64,000 nt of DNA, from positions 98,115 through 162,114 of the forward strand of contig FWWN02000655.1 in NCBI GenBank assembly GCA_900175165.2, read 5' to 3'. The position numbers and the translations under genes were made by a program. Each line of letters begins with the position of its first letter. Within the stretch, counting starts at the first letter, position 1. The DNA is from Rhizomucor pusillus (lineage: Eukaryota; Mucoromycota; Mucoromycetes; Mucorales; Lichtheimiaceae). The notes under the pieces are model-generated. The model worked only from the letters and a program-made list of their open reading frames with translations. It searched no databases and had not been told where the DNA came from. This document shows positions 31,962 to 48,492 of this stretch, one piece after another.

Positions 31962-34300
31962 GGCTTAGCATTCAACGCTTACAGTATAAGGCAATTCTAT
32001 GCAAAGGAAGAAATGTGGCTGTGAGCTTTGTGAGCCAGTGTTCGTAGCATCCGATTCGTCATCGAGCCTACATACAATGGGCTTTAGTGAACACTTCTTG
32101 TCCGTGAGTATCTTCTTCTTTATATGTAAAAAAAAAGATTCAAATTACAAAGATAGTATTTCGAATACAAGCTATACAAGTATAAAAACGACAAGGAGAG
32201 ATATAGAATATGGAAAGAATATCGAAAAATAAATTTCTTCAGTACGCTGCAGGTATCAAATAAAAAATCACCAACGTATTTACACCCAAAAAGAGTATTC
32301 CTGGAATTAACCAGGGACGTGAGAGCACCTGTGATAATGACGAAGGGTGAATGCATTGTAATGCAGGAATGGTAAAAAAAACACTTGCTTTCTATCCGTG
32401 GCCGGGATTAAAAGAGATAGGGCTTGCGCCCGAAGGCTGCCTATTTGAGTGCCACTGCCGTTCGCATAAAGTGATGCATCTGGGCCGGAGTTTACCCAAG
32501 CCATTAGAAATATGACATTACACGCTTTGAGCTCGCAGTACGTACCATGAATTATATGCAAAAGCACCAGGTTTAGGACAGAGGCTATTAGGTCAGCTAA
32601 ACAAAAAACAAGAAGTTTGTAAACGAGGTCGAAGATTACAGAGCAGCAGGAGCAGCGGGGATGTTCATGGAATAAACAAAACCAAGTATCAAAAAATGGC
32701 AAAGGGATCCTTTTTATACACAGAGTTATTTATGACTATTCCTATGTCCTGGAAGCGAGTCATGACAGCACTGCATTGATGCATATGCAAGCTTCTGTTG
32801 GGGTCAAGTGCTCGATGTTGTATACACGAGATAAGAAAAGGTTTCACTCCATTTCTTCCTTCAATCGAATCCATGCATTAACACAAAAGATCAAACACAG
32901 CGATATTTTTATATATGATACGTGAGTATAGTTATTAAAACGTATTGAAAAGATAACTTCAGAGCAACTGCCGAAATGACGCGATACCCAGAGTAATCAA
33001 AGAAAATGTTCGAAACGAAAAGCTCGACAGCGAAAAAGTAAAGCGACGTTTTATGCAAGCTTGCGAAGAGAGGCTACGTTCGGTGAGCGGCTGCGTTACC
33101 AACAAGCACAGCAAGAACAACGAAAGCTTCAGAAGGAGCTTTCGAAACATAAACAGATCTTCATCAATTCAAGCGGTGGCCGAGAGGACTCAATGAGGAA
33201 GCCGAAAAGCTTGGCCAGCTACCGTCGCGAATAATATTTACACTATAATGACTGGCAACATGAAAATTTGAAAATTTTCAACAAGAGATTGGGACCGTAT
33301 ATTAATAGGAGAAAATTGGAACAGACTGTGTTCGCAAGCTATCAAGACGTCGACATACTTGACAGAAACCAGAACGAGGACAGTCACTAGACAACTTAAG
33401 CCGTTACTTCGACGTCTACCAGGAGGCGAAGAAGACAAAGTTTCGGAAACATTCCAGAATACAGCTTTGAAGTAACGCGAACAACCCGAGAGTTTATCAG
33501 TGATCGTCCAGGCCTTCATGCTGGCGCTTGTAAACAGTACATATAAGGCCAGCCTGGAGCAATTCCTAGGAATGGAAAGATCCTCCGTGCAAATCGCGCT
33601 CCATTTATGTTTTTCTACACGATGAATCTATAAGCATCCTAAAAAGTAATATATATATATCTACAAGGATTATGCTACGATATTCATCATTTCCACCGCC
33701 TGAATTACATGACATCCTTCCATTACCGAATACTATGATTTATAATATTTATACTTCAACGGTAAAAGAGTGCACAGATCTCTATGTTGAGGCATAGTTG
33801 TGGTGTTAACAGAACCAGGATCTTGTAGACATTAGATAAACCCTCTGTAATCAACAGAAACCACAGTGTATGTTATTCCGTTTCTTGCGGTTATATTTAC
33901 AGAGTTTTCAGTGCTGAGCTACCAAAGATGTGCTCGTACCCGTGATGTGGTGCACTTTCTGATATCAAAGTAGCGATGACGCCCGAGTAATAATAAGGGT
34001 TCCCAGATTTGAAAATCGATTGCTGTAAAGTGTAGATTGTGCGATCGTATACAATACTGTAGCCCAAATTCAGAATAAAGGATGTCTTGATAGAGTGGCA
34101 ATGCAAATGATTTATAATAGATCGATGATCCAGTAGGATGAAACACTGGCTACTAAAACCCCTTTCATTATTGATTGTTTAGAAAAATAGAAAAGACCAG
34201 ACCAGCATTTCTAAAATATCCAAGTTTCTTTGTTCGATATATAATGGTATAATGGAGCATTAGTATACTGCTACTCCTTTCAAAGTCGACAGAGGAAAGG
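31962..34300. other. Long gene-poor interval with possible degraded coding remnants
   Basis: About 2.3 kb without a convincing gene. A plus-strand stretch at about 33060-33235 reads as a charged helical peptide (RYQQAQQEQRKLQKELSKHK) but is followed by frequent stops and frame changes to about 33500, like an old coding sequence. Short AT dinucleotide runs occur near 33648. The rest shows only short random open stretches. Confidence 0.4.
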
Positions 34301-34467
34301 CACGATCGCGTTTTTGGGAACGGATGAAGGAAACACTTGCTGACCCAACACGTCGAATTTTCAGACCGGAAGCCGACATTGGGCGCTCCCTTCTTTTTCT
34401 CTCAAGCCTGTCAAAAGGTCATTCTCTCTGCTTCTTTTCACAAATCCAAACAAAGCAGGGCTAGATC

Positions 34468-38088
<3,621 letters not shown>

Positions 38089-38292
38089 TTTTCCTGGAAA
38101 GAACAATGGTTACTCTACTCGATGTGCGATTTGGCTGGCCTTCAATCACAATGTACAGAGCACATTATAAGTAGACGTAGTTCATTGTAAATATTTTTTT
38201 CTGAAATTACATTACTGCATTCGAGTGAAAAAATATCAACTTTAAATACCTTTTCCTTCATCGAGTCGTTTCATACCAAGAATTCTGCATTC

Positions 38293-38442
38293 ATGGATCC
38301 GAAACGTTTGGTTACTACGCTTGTCGCCCTTATATCACTCATGTTGTCGTGTTTCTATTATGCCTCTATGCATAAAGACTTTTTGGATAGGTCTAAAGAA
38401 AGGTTAGCAGCAGAGCAATTGCGTGCGGCATTAACATTTTGA
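38293..38442 (+). CDS. Possible 49-residue single-pass membrane microprotein
   Basis: An ATG at 38293 opens MDPKRLVTTLVALISLMLSC, continuing FYYASMHKDFLDRSKERLAA and ending shortly after. The pattern is a short basic N-terminus, one hydrophobic helix and a charged amphipathic tail, as in small mitochondrial or ER assembly factors. It sits between the helicase stop (38088) and the UGGT start (38524) on the same strand, with its own room for a promoter. No intron is needed. I do not recognise the family and translation is unproven; it could also be an upstream ORF within the UGGT leader. Confidence 0.45.
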   Translation: MDPKRLVTTLVALISLMLSCFYYASMHKDFLDRSKERLAAEQLRAALTF

Positions 38443-38523
38443 AAACCAGAAAGCACAGTATGCCATAAAAGCGCATGCGCGTTGCAACGTGGCAAAAGGC
38501 AGTAGCAAAAGTCTCAGGAACAG

Positions 38524-41500
38524 ATGGTCAGGACGGGAAGACACTTGCTGTTGACCCTGACTACTGCGACCCTCCTAGTATTGCCAGCTCTTAGTGCGAC
38601 ACCGCCAGTAGAGCTGTACCTTACAACACCATGGCAAAGTCCTAAACTACTTGTCGAGATTATGTAATTATGTTCTCATTTCTTCTGTAAGCCGATTCTG
38701 ACGTTAGTTTCCTAGCGAAACGATTGCTTCAATCAATGAGACAGCATACTTTCCGTTATTGCAAGACTTATCCGGGAACATTTTCCAGTCGCAAACGGAT
38801 GCAGAGCTTTACACTACCGCGTTTGAACGCGCTTTTGAGGGCGGACACTTGACGTCTCAGCAGGCCCTTGATATAGCCAAGCTAGCTTTGTCAATTCGAA
38901 CTTCGGCACCGCGCGTTGAAGCCTATCGACAGTATTACAATCAATCTGTTGCTACACAGAGCCATGCTATTTGCGACACTTGGGTCTATGTGGATGGCAA
39001 GGAACCAGTGTGCGACGCTGCAGAGCTCGAAGAAATCCTGGAACGCAAACATATCCAGAACAGCGCCGAAACGCTCCCTTTTGATCGGATACGCAATGGC
39101 AAAACACCATTAATGATACTGTACACACCGGATTATTCTTCGTTATCATTTTGGCACCTGTTTTCGTCGCTTATATCAAACGATGCGACGTTCGCGATTC
39201 GTTATACAACTACTGTCAACGAGGGAGCGGATGGCCGGCCTTTGTATTTATCGGGTTACGGCGTTGAAATGGCTCTGAAGAACACGGACTATCTAGTAAT
39301 CGATGACCGCAAAGAACAGCAAGAGGAGAAATCCTCTCTCAAGAGCAAGCTGAGCAACATCGTGCATGGCAGTAAAAAGAAGGACTTTTTATTCTCTGGA
39401 CGATCGACGATTGAGCCTCTTACTGCTTCAGAGATAAGACAGTTAGGCATCAAGGCGGCACAGTATATTGCTCAATCTTCGCACCCTCTAGCTGACTTGA
39501 CCCAGTTGGCCATCGATTTCCCGAGATATGCCAAGGATATTGCAGACTTGAAACTAGATGAAGCATTTTCTGACGAGGTTTTGAATAATGGAAACATGCC
39601 AGGAGTTCATGCCATGTGGATCAACGGTATTTCCTTGGACAGCACAGAGATAGACCCTTTTGCGTGAGTCTGCAACAACGTAACTACAAAAGTCGTAAGC
39701 ATTAACGTGGAATTATGCAGTATCGTTCGAGTGTTGCAGCGTGAACAACGTCTGGTAGATTCCTTCAAATCCTTAGGCCTGACAACGAAGCAAGCTATTG
39801 AAGTCATCACACACCCTGCTTATGCAAGGACTGGTTCTGTATCTGAGGACGAGATCCAAGATGTATATGATGTGCGGCTGGATTCTATCATCTGGTGGAA
39901 CAATTTGGAAAAGGATAAACGCTACAAAACGTGGCCAAGCAGTCTTACCGAGGCAAGTAGTTGTAAGGTCTTACTTAAACCTCCTCATTATCTAATATCA
40001 TGTAATTTATAATATCAGTTACTTAAACCGGCATATCCGAGCCACATTAGGGCTCTCAAGAAGAATATCTACAACCTTGTAATGGTCGAGGACCTAGCAT
40101 CGTTGATTTCGCTCGAGCGTATTGCAGAGCATATGCGGGACATGATTCAGCGTAACATACCTGTCCGCTTTGGTTTGATTCCTCTAGTCGATGATCCGGT
40201 CTCGGAAACCTTGGCAGCAATGCTCAAGACTATATTCAAAGGTGATCAACGCAAAACTGGCATGTCCTTTTTGGAAAAGCTTCTGCAAGAAATACGTTCC
40301 CGAAATATGGATCGAGCTACTATGGAAATTGCTTACAATGCATTTGGCTCTCAAGACAAAAATTTGCTATCTCGTCAACAAAGCTACATCGAGAAGCTGC
40401 GATCATTCAGTAAACGATTTGGACTTGAAACACCAGCTATGTTTCTTAACGGCAAGCTGCTGCAATACAGCGATGATATAGTAAGCCCTTTTGCCAAATC
40501 GAATTCGAGAGCATGTTTTTAAATATTAACTGATATTTTCTCCGTTAGCCATTCATGCGGCTATTGATGATGAATGCTGGTGAACAGACACGCTTTATTG
40601 CCAAAAAGGTAGAGAGAGTTTTGGATAATGTTCTACACACTAGCTAACTAACGAGGCACAATTGGTCTCAATAGGTCTACTTTGGAGAGATAAAACCGAA
40701 CGCTGACGTCTATGCCTATCTGCTTTCGCAACCATATGTGTCTAGCTCACGCAATCCATACATCCCCATTTCAGAGAATCATCCACTTCAGGTGTTGCGC
40801 AGCGTCCCGGAAATCCCCTACATTGGTGAGAATATCCATCGCTGGTACCGAATTTGCCTGATATTTATGCTCTTATGTAGGTCAAGATAACATCGATGAT
40901 GCTGTAAACTTGTGGATTGTCGCGGACATGGACTCTACTGATGGCCTGCTATTAGCAGCAGCCGCTCTTAGCTTTGTGGTAAGGTGATCAGGCACCCATA
41001 AAGTGTACAGAAATAATAATTGAAATCATGAAAAAGGAATCCAATCAAAATATTCATCTTGCCTTGATCCATTACGCAGCAGAGCGCTCTGTTGATGAGG
41101 ATGCTTCGTTCTCTTCACTGTTATATCATGAAATCAATTGGAAACATTCAGAGTTGCCAGAGATCAAGAAATTAGTGGAGAAAACTTTGGAGGAACGTTG
41201 GGGAGAAAGCGCAGGAGCCGCACCACCGCAAATCAAGGCTTTCGCACCAGGCTCGCCTGTTGTAGAGAACATTGCATACCGGGCTTGGGAAAAACAAGCT
41301 AGCCAACTTTTAGAGGCTGGATTGGAGAAGGACTTTAGAGGCATTGTCATAAATGGACGAGTATGTCAAAAGAACGCACGAATTAGAGAACATTCTAACA
41401 TACTATTAACATAGGTTATCGGTCCGTTGCCGAAGCATGTGGAGTTTACGGTCGAGAATTTCCGGAGCTTACTCTCACTGGAAACAAGAGAACGTATTCT

Positions 41501-43584
41501 TCCCACCCGCGAGGCTCTTGCATCTGCTAATGTTACGCATATCAATGCCGATCTGATAATGCAAACGACATGCTTAGTCGAAACAGATAGGGCCAGTTCT
41601 AAGCCGAGTATATTCGAGGCTGATGGACCGCTCTTGCGACAGCGCCCTTACAAGAGCTTGCGAGGAAAACGTACCAAGTTTACCGTGGGCGACGAAAGTG
41701 ATCATTTTGCGGAAATCGGTGTGGTACTGGATCCAATTAGCGAAACGACTCAAAAATGGGCTTCTATTTTGCAGACATTGGCACAGATTCCCGGTATCTT
41801 TATTGAGGTACACATGAGCCCCGTTTTGCAGCTCGAAGAAATTCCTGTGAAACGGTTCTATCGCTATGTATTTGAGAAGGAGTTGCAGTTCCATACAACC
41901 ACTGGAGACGTGGCAACGCCAGTAGCTTACTTTGAAGATTTGCCAATCGATGCTCTTTACACACTCGGTGTAGATACCATAAAATCATGGCACGTGGCTG
42001 TCAAAGAAGCAAATGTAGATCTCGATAATATCCGGCTACAAGATGCCTCCTCCTCAGTTACTGCCGTCTACGAATTGGAGCGTATCCTGATCGAAGGTCA
42101 CTGCGTTGAGGCGCCTGCTCAAATAGCCCCACGTGGAATGCAATTCGTTCTCGGTACCCGCGATCAGCCTTCTATGACAGACACGATTGTTATGGCCAAC
42201 TTGGGTTATTTCCAACTGAAAGCTCAACCAGGAGTATGGCAACTTTCCTTGCGCCCAGGCCGATCAACTGAAGTTTATCATATCTCGAGCGTCGGTACAG
42301 AAGGTCGATGGGAACGCGATTCAAAGAACAATAACCAGACCATGACAACGCTTGCCCTGACATCCTTTGAAGGACTGACGGTGTTTCCCCAAGTACGAAA
42401 GAACCCTGGTATGGAGCAAAAGGATGTACTAGCAGAGAGCACCGAGCAGGAGGGATTTTGGTCTTCCCTTTCTCACAAGTATGAATCCGCAACAGAATAG
42501 CAGAGAGACTGGAATTAACTCGCATTTGGTCTCCATAGACTCTTTGGATCAACTGAAGAAAAAAAGAAGCAGCAGGCAGAGATCAATATCTTTTCCGTTG
42601 CATCCGGACAACTCTATGAACGCTTCCTGTCCATTATGATCGCTTCTGTTATGGAGCATACAGAAACCTCAGTCAAGTTTTGGTTCATTGAGAACTTCTT
42701 GTCTCCATCCTTCAAGGTAGGCAGGTATAAGGTTTTCGTAGAAGTACAAAATATTAACGAACATTCTTTGAAGAACTTTGTACCTCATATGGCAAAAGAG
42801 TACGGCTTCGACTATGAGATGGTAACATACAAGTGGCCTTCATGGCTCAGAGCACAGAAAGAAAAACAACGCACTATCTGGGGTTACAAGATTTTATTCC
42901 TTGATGTCTTGTTCCCTCTTGATCTGGATAAGGTTATCTTTGTCGATGCCGATCAGATTGTGCGTACCGATCTCAAAGAACTAGTTGATATGGATCTTCA
43001 CGGAGCGCCTTATGGATACACACCATTCTGCTCTGATCGCACAGAGATGGATGGATTCAGGTTCTGGAACCAAGGTTATTGGAAGGACCATTTGCAGGGC
43101 AAGCCGTACCATATCAGTGCATTGTATGTCATCGATTTGCATCGTTTCCGACAGATGGCTGCAGGCGATCGACTTCGAGCGCAATACCAGGCTCTCAGCG
43201 CTGATCCCAACTCGCTTGCAAACTTGGACCAGGACCTTCCCAATAACATGCAGCATGTTGTCCCTATTTATTCCTTACCTCAGGAATGGTTATGGTGTGA
43301 AACTTGGTGCAGCGATGAGAGTCTTAGCAGAGCCAAAACCATTGATCTGGTAAGTAAAAACGTAGTAACCTAAACATAGAATGGTACTTATATCTTTGCT
43401 TAATTTGCAGTGTAACAATCCGTTGACCAAGGAGCCGAAGCTAGATAGGGCTCGTCGACAGGTCCCTGAATGGGAAACGTACGATAAGCAAATAGATACA
43501 TTGCGGCAGCGCGTTGCAGCAGGAGTCCAGGCAACTTTGACAGCAGCGCAACCCCACCCATCCCATGTAGCTGATGAACTTTAA
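38524..43584 (+). CDS. UDP-glucose:glycoprotein glucosyltransferase (UGGT)
   Basis: ER-lumen folding sensor that re-glucosylates misfolded N-glycoproteins so that calnexin can rebind them. A cleavable signal peptide is visible (ATG 38524, [19 protein letters not shown]). A 52-nt intron (38664-38715) then joins to [20 protein letters not shown]. The long middle contains the thioredoxin-like and beta-sandwich domains of the family. The C-terminal GT24 catalytic domain is highly conserved: [33 protein letters not shown] (the DxD-type metal site), [37 protein letters not shown] and [12 protein letters not shown]. The protein ends HVADEL, an ADEL-type ER-retrieval signal. About a dozen introns of 50-70 nt; I found no break in the frame. 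Estimated length about 1,470 residues, as in other UGGT proteins. Confidence 0.95.
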
Positions 43585-43745
43585 AAGCTATGACTTTGTT
43601 ATCTTTGTCTTTTACGTTTTACAATTTTTGTATTTTCTTGCGACTAAGCAATCGGTGTCAATTCCATCATTTTCAATGAGTGATAGATCGAATTCAATCT
43701 CGCAAGTAGTATTGACCTTTGAATTTATGATAGATATAATATACT

Positions 43746-45626
43746 TCAGCAAAAATAATGAGAAGATGAGTTAATAAGCCAAAACCATGCGGGGGTTAAG
43801 ACTTTTACCTTCAAGAATTCTGATTTTTCAAGTTGATTCTTCAATTTTATTAGATCTTCCAGTGTCGTGCCCAGCAATGTTGCGGCCATCTACATGACTG
43901 CAGTCAGATCTGTTTCATCAATTCCTGTATATCCTAATACATACTTGCTCTCGAAAGATAACTTTGATCCTTCTCTCATAATCGTACGGGTCCGCCATCC
44001 ATACCACCATTTCGGACTGAGATGAAGCAAGCTTGATTTTCGTGAACTTTTTATGTACGGCCTATTGGAGACTGTATGTCAACAATCATTTGTATTCACG
44101 TCGAATGTAAGCCGTCATCGGACCTCTACGCGCACAATGTCGGGACACTTAATTTTTCCTTTGAGTGCATCGATGACTTGTGCGATACTCTTTAGCGGCG
44201 GATCCGTTTCCCTATCGAGTTCCGCCTCAACGGAAACCACGTCGGCAATTTTGGAATAGCTAGACTTCGAAGATAATGGTTCCTCGGGAGCCATTTTGAA
44301 TTGTTTCGATGGAAATGAGGATGATTTTGAAGATGTTACGCGAGATGATGAATGGGTATGTTCCTGCCTAACTGCATTCATCTTGTCATTATGATATGTA
44401 CATGATAATGATGTTGTGTGGGTAGCGGCGTTGGAAGTTGAAGATGATTTGAAATTGCTTAAACGATCTGGTGACGGTAGCGATAATGACGGTATGTCAT
44501 TGACATCGTCCGGATCACGTGAAAGGTCGATGGTTTCCAGTGGAGGAGACCCGGCAATCGTGGATTCATCGTTGTCAAAGATCATGTCATCGTCTGCTGG
44601 TATATTTGTACCCCGTGATAATTGATCTGCATATATTGATTCCATCGCACAGAGTTGATCCATATCCACATCGTCCATGTCGTCGTCGTAATACTCATCA
44701 TCGACCTGCATGGCCGTTGTCTCGGTGGGTGGAGGGTCTACCTCGCTTGCGAGGTTAATGTTGCTGTAATTATTGTACGTGCTTGTATTGTTGGTGTTAT
44801 TAATAAGATTGATATTGTTACTAGTGCTGTTATTTGATGGTGCTTGCTGTGTAGGTGCATCCCCAGGTGCAATGCTATCAAAGCCCATTGATAAATTATG
44901 ATGCATTAAAACGCTTGAACTGGATGCTTACCCGAGTCGTAGTTTTAGACGCTTCTCCAATTCTGAAATCATGTTTCCACCGTATAGCTCAGGTACGGAT
45001 CCACCAAGTACCTGCACATTACTTGCTTCCAAAAGCATAAGACCTCGGCGAACTTGACAATTTTTTACAAGTATCTGATATCCTGTTGTAAGCATATCCG
45101 ACATTCTTTGGGAGCTAAATAGAATACACAATACCTTGCATCCATAAGGAGTTTTTAAATCGAGGTTCGAGATCGTTGTTAGCTCGATAGCTCGCACCAT
45201 GCGCGCACCGTCAGATAACGTCAATCGTAGCATGCCTCGCGGAAAGTGTATCTCATCGTTGCTGCGCTGTACGTAAACTTGTCTGACGGGGGCTACCGTC
45301 GCCAAGTTGTTCAGCAGAGAGTGAGCAGAGTTGGTGATATCGAGAGCATCCATGAGCTGGAGGACTACACCGCCTCCGTTCTTGAGATTACCCGGCGGAA
45401 AGGTGAATAAGTCTTCTTCCCCAAAGTTGGACGGAATCGTTGGTCGAGAAGTATCGGCAATGTCTTTGCCCAGGAAATCCTGGAAAGCTGCGTCGAGGAC
45501 AGCCTCTCGATCGGCGCTAGCCAGATCACGAGGTAGTGAGCGCTGCCACGATTCAATGTACTCTGGCTTTAGGCGGATACCCTTACGATCTTCCAGCAAG
45601 CGGCAAATCGTAGTGGCACTTGTCAT
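43746..45626 (-). CDS. RMI1: RecQ-mediated genome instability protein 1 (RMI1)
   Basis: RMI1 is the OB-fold scaffold of the Sgs1/BLM-Top3 complex that dissolves double Holliday junctions. The N-terminal exon (ATG 45626) has the helical DUF1767-type region (LKPEYIESWQRSLPRDL) and the OB fold (NGGGVVLQLMDALDITNSAH, RGMLRLTLSDGARMVRAIEL, KTPYGCKVLCIL, QVRRGLMLLEASNVQVLGG, MISELEKRLKLRLG). A GT-AG intron near 44874-44931 keeps frame into an Asn/Ser/Asp-rich linker (44115-44870). The last exons give HKKFTKIKLASSQSEMVVWM and MAATLLGTTLEDLIKLKNQL, a small C-terminal OB-like part; a 60-nt intron between them ends in an ATGTAG acceptor. The 3' end is approximate because the last donor is unclear. Confidence 0.85.
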
Positions 45627-46181
45627 GTCAAGTCTCTACCCGAAACGCGTTCCTCGCGCATGTACGCGACAGCATCCGCGGGATAACAAACTCAAAGCCG
45701 CCTGGAAGATCTTGGTAAAATGAAGTATTTTGCATTGTACATTTGAGTCGTGCGTATTTCAAATGATTAAAGGCTAGGTTTTTCGAGAGATTATTCTTTG
45801 CATTTTACAGTGATGCAAGTAAAGATTGCATCGATAAATGCTTTCATGGTCATGGAACCTGCCAAGTATCGTACTAACAAAACGTCTACATTTAATATGA
45901 CGTCCCATATATGTATAACTATTTATTTTAGTTCGAAGTAGAACGTTTTGATTTGATAAACGGTGATCTAGTGGCAATGCTACTAGTGTTATTATATTTC
46001 ATCATTTTCAAGGGTAAATATGCAACTGCAAGGACTCTTCCATAAGGTGTGGTAAGGAACGGTAACCGGTTTAAGTAAAGTACTTGAAAAGGCCTATATA
46101 ACAAGGTATTATTCATTACATTCGATAGAGTAAGCGTAATAGCCACGGATAGCTTGGAGGAGTGCAGGATCGACTAGAAAA
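45627..46181. other. Divergent intergenic interval
   Basis: About 555 nt between the RMI1 start (minus) and the sorting nexin start (plus). AT-rich; no gene recognised. Confidence 0.5.
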
Positions 46182-48176
46182 ATGAAACGCGCAGCACGTT
46201 GCATTGATCGGAAAATCAGTAAAGTCTGTGAAACAGGGTTGGCAACCTTTTCTTCGTATGCAATGCTGACTCTAGCAGTTCCTGAAGCAGCTGCATCTTC
46301 GGACACGATACAATTCAAACTTGTGTTGGGAGGCGAGGTACAGATCACAATTTTGTCTAGTGGAAGTTGTTTGGATCATCAACACGGCAATAGGAACTTG
46401 CGCAGTATTTAGTCGACCATGAGGAGCAACTCGTCCAGCCGACAGTGTTCCGGTCATTCCAGCAGATCAGTTGGGTTCATGAGAAGCTGTCAAAAGCGCT
46501 TCCCGAGGTCCTGGTTCCTCCTTTACCTGAACCTCCTATATCATCCAGAATGGATGATCAAGACTACGTGGAACGCAAAAGGCTCCAAGTAGCTCGACTT
46601 ATGGAGAAGCTGGTGGCACGATCCGAATTCACATCGAACCCGGATTTTATCCACTTTCTATCGAGTGAGATGGTACGCAACCTCGTGTTATCGGTGGTAC
46701 AGTGAGGATTAACGATCCATAAAGTCGCCGACTCAAGTGGGGCGATCAGGAAGAGGCGTTTTGTCATTTTTACGGTTCAACCGGGTCATTCGTCCTAACA
46801 GCGACCGAGGATTCAAATCTTACAAGGCTACAGAACCAGTCGAAGGCGTATGTTTGGAAAACTATGCTGCATCTTAGCCATGTTACTTAGTTTTTATTGC
46901 TTTGGTTATTAGAATGATCACGATACGTTTCATCGTCATCAAATCTATATTTTGATGCTTGAGACATATTTCGGCACGATGGCAGACTCTCTTGGTCAAC
47001 TGATACACAACCGTGAGACACTTGCTGATGCATTGACACATATGGGTGACCAGGTTATAGAGACAACACAAAGCAAGTACCGGCTCGGAAACGGCATGTC
47101 TGATGAACACAGAAAAGCACAGCGGGCGCTAGATCATAAGATGCAGTTGTTTGGTCTACTGATGGACGAATTAGGTTTCATAGCTACACGACAGGTAAAA
47201 CGGCGAATGGTCTTGATGCGTGATAATACAAATCTGAACCTTGCATGATAAAAAAAAAGGGAATCGAGGAGACTATGAAGTTTGGTGACGTAATGATGGA
47301 ATACAAAAATGCTCTTGAGAGCTTAAAGGTAAGTTTGTCAATAGTACCTAATGTACATGTTTCGTCCCGGTCGCTAATAACGCTTTATTTAGGCCGTTTT
47401 CAACGTTCGTACGCAGAAATTAATACAGTATGCAGATAGCATGAAACATCGAAACAAAAAGCGTGACAAGGCAGACAAACTAAAACTTCGACTTGGAATG
47501 CATGCACCGGAAGTCAAGGCAACGGTGGCCGAAGAAGAGGAGGTAAGGGAGACAAAATACATAAGCAAAATCACGTGTTTAGATTGATCAAATGCAAACC
47601 ATCCTTTTGCAGGCGACAAAAGCGTTAGAAGCAAAGCGGCAAGATTTTGATGATTGTCAAGCTCGCGTCAAAGACGAAATTAAGCGCTTTGAGGCACAGA
47701 AGCACCGCGATATTAAACGCGCCATCAATGAATATGTGCAGTTAAACTTACGATACGAGCGGTCAAAGCTGGCAAGCCTTGAAAAATCGATCCAAGAAAT
47801 CCAGCAATTTAACCCGAAGCCGGTTGCGCTGGCGTACCCGGTGATATCCGATGAAGACAGTTCTGCAGCATCATCTTCAACAACCCACGACACCTCCAGA
47901 CGACGGAAAAGAAGAAAGAGGCGAACCAGTAAGCGCGGTCCGCAAGCCATCCACTCCTCAGTATCTTTGCCGACCTGGACTCGAAAGGAACAAGGACAAG
48001 GCTCTCAGGAGGATGAGGACGAAGAAGAAAACAACGGCGAGGAACGAGACAAATCTGCGATCCCAACCTCATCTGCAGGTGTGTCGCCCTTCGTCAGGTA
48101 CGAAGGGCAGCCGCGCTTGCATATGTCCTTATCTTACGACGAACGTCTCGGTGGCAATTCAAACTTTCCGCTTTAA
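46182..48176 (+). CDS. PX-BAR sorting nexin (SNX4/SNX41/Atg20-like)
   Basis: Sorting nexin with an N-terminal phox-homology region (SDTIQFKLVLGGE joined by an intron to ELAQYLVDHEEQ, then FRSFQQISWVHEKLSKALPE and VLVPPLPEPP, KRLQVARLMEKLVARSEFTS, PDFIHFLSSEM). A BAR-type helical domain follows (IYILMLETYFGTMADSLGQL, LADALTHMGDQVIETTQSKY, GIEETMKFGDVMMEYKNALE, ATKALEAKRQDFDDCQARVK, RAINEYVQLNLRYERSKLAS). The C-terminal tail is Ser/Arg/Glu-rich and probably unstructured. PX-BAR proteins bind PI3P on endosomes and tubulate membranes for retrieval or autophagy. Introns are near 46337-46396, 46672-46722, 46850-46912, 47196-47258, 47328-47391 and 47540-47612. The start at 46182 is the first plausible ATG; the exact subtype is not resolved. 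Confidence 0.78.
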
Positions 48177-48492
48177 TGTGGAATTTATGCCACATCTCTT
48201 TGTTTTGACGAACATATTGTTACACTAAAGTAATATCTTAATGACCCTGCAAGTAAACTCGCTCAGTTTTATACTGTAACACTACATGTGTATCAGTTTG
48301 AAATTTTCATCCATGCACACCTTTCAAATAAATCGAGAAAATCTGTCCTTTAGAACAAAGGAATATATATAAAGTACATTGTTTAGCTTGTATCGATGAC
48401 TTTTGTTTGTCGAGAATACTTATCCTCGGCGGCGACCCAGCCCTCAGTTTTAAGACGTCGGTAAATTCACTCCCAGGCGATTCCTTTGCAGC
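48177..48492. other. Short intergenic interval
   Basis: About 315 nt between two plus-strand genes; AT-rich first half likely holds the 3' end signals of the sorting nexin gene. No gene seen. Confidence 0.5.

Noticed and set aside
43890..43990. In-frame TAG in the RMI1 C-terminal region as a possible readthrough stop
   Set aside because: The TAG is the end of a 60-nt intron (GTATGT donor, ATGTAG acceptor) that joins two exons in frame.
44655..44837. Plus-strand Ile/Val-rich open frame in the RMI1 linker
   Set aside because: Reverse complement of Asn/Asp codon repeats in the RMI1 linker; not a membrane protein.
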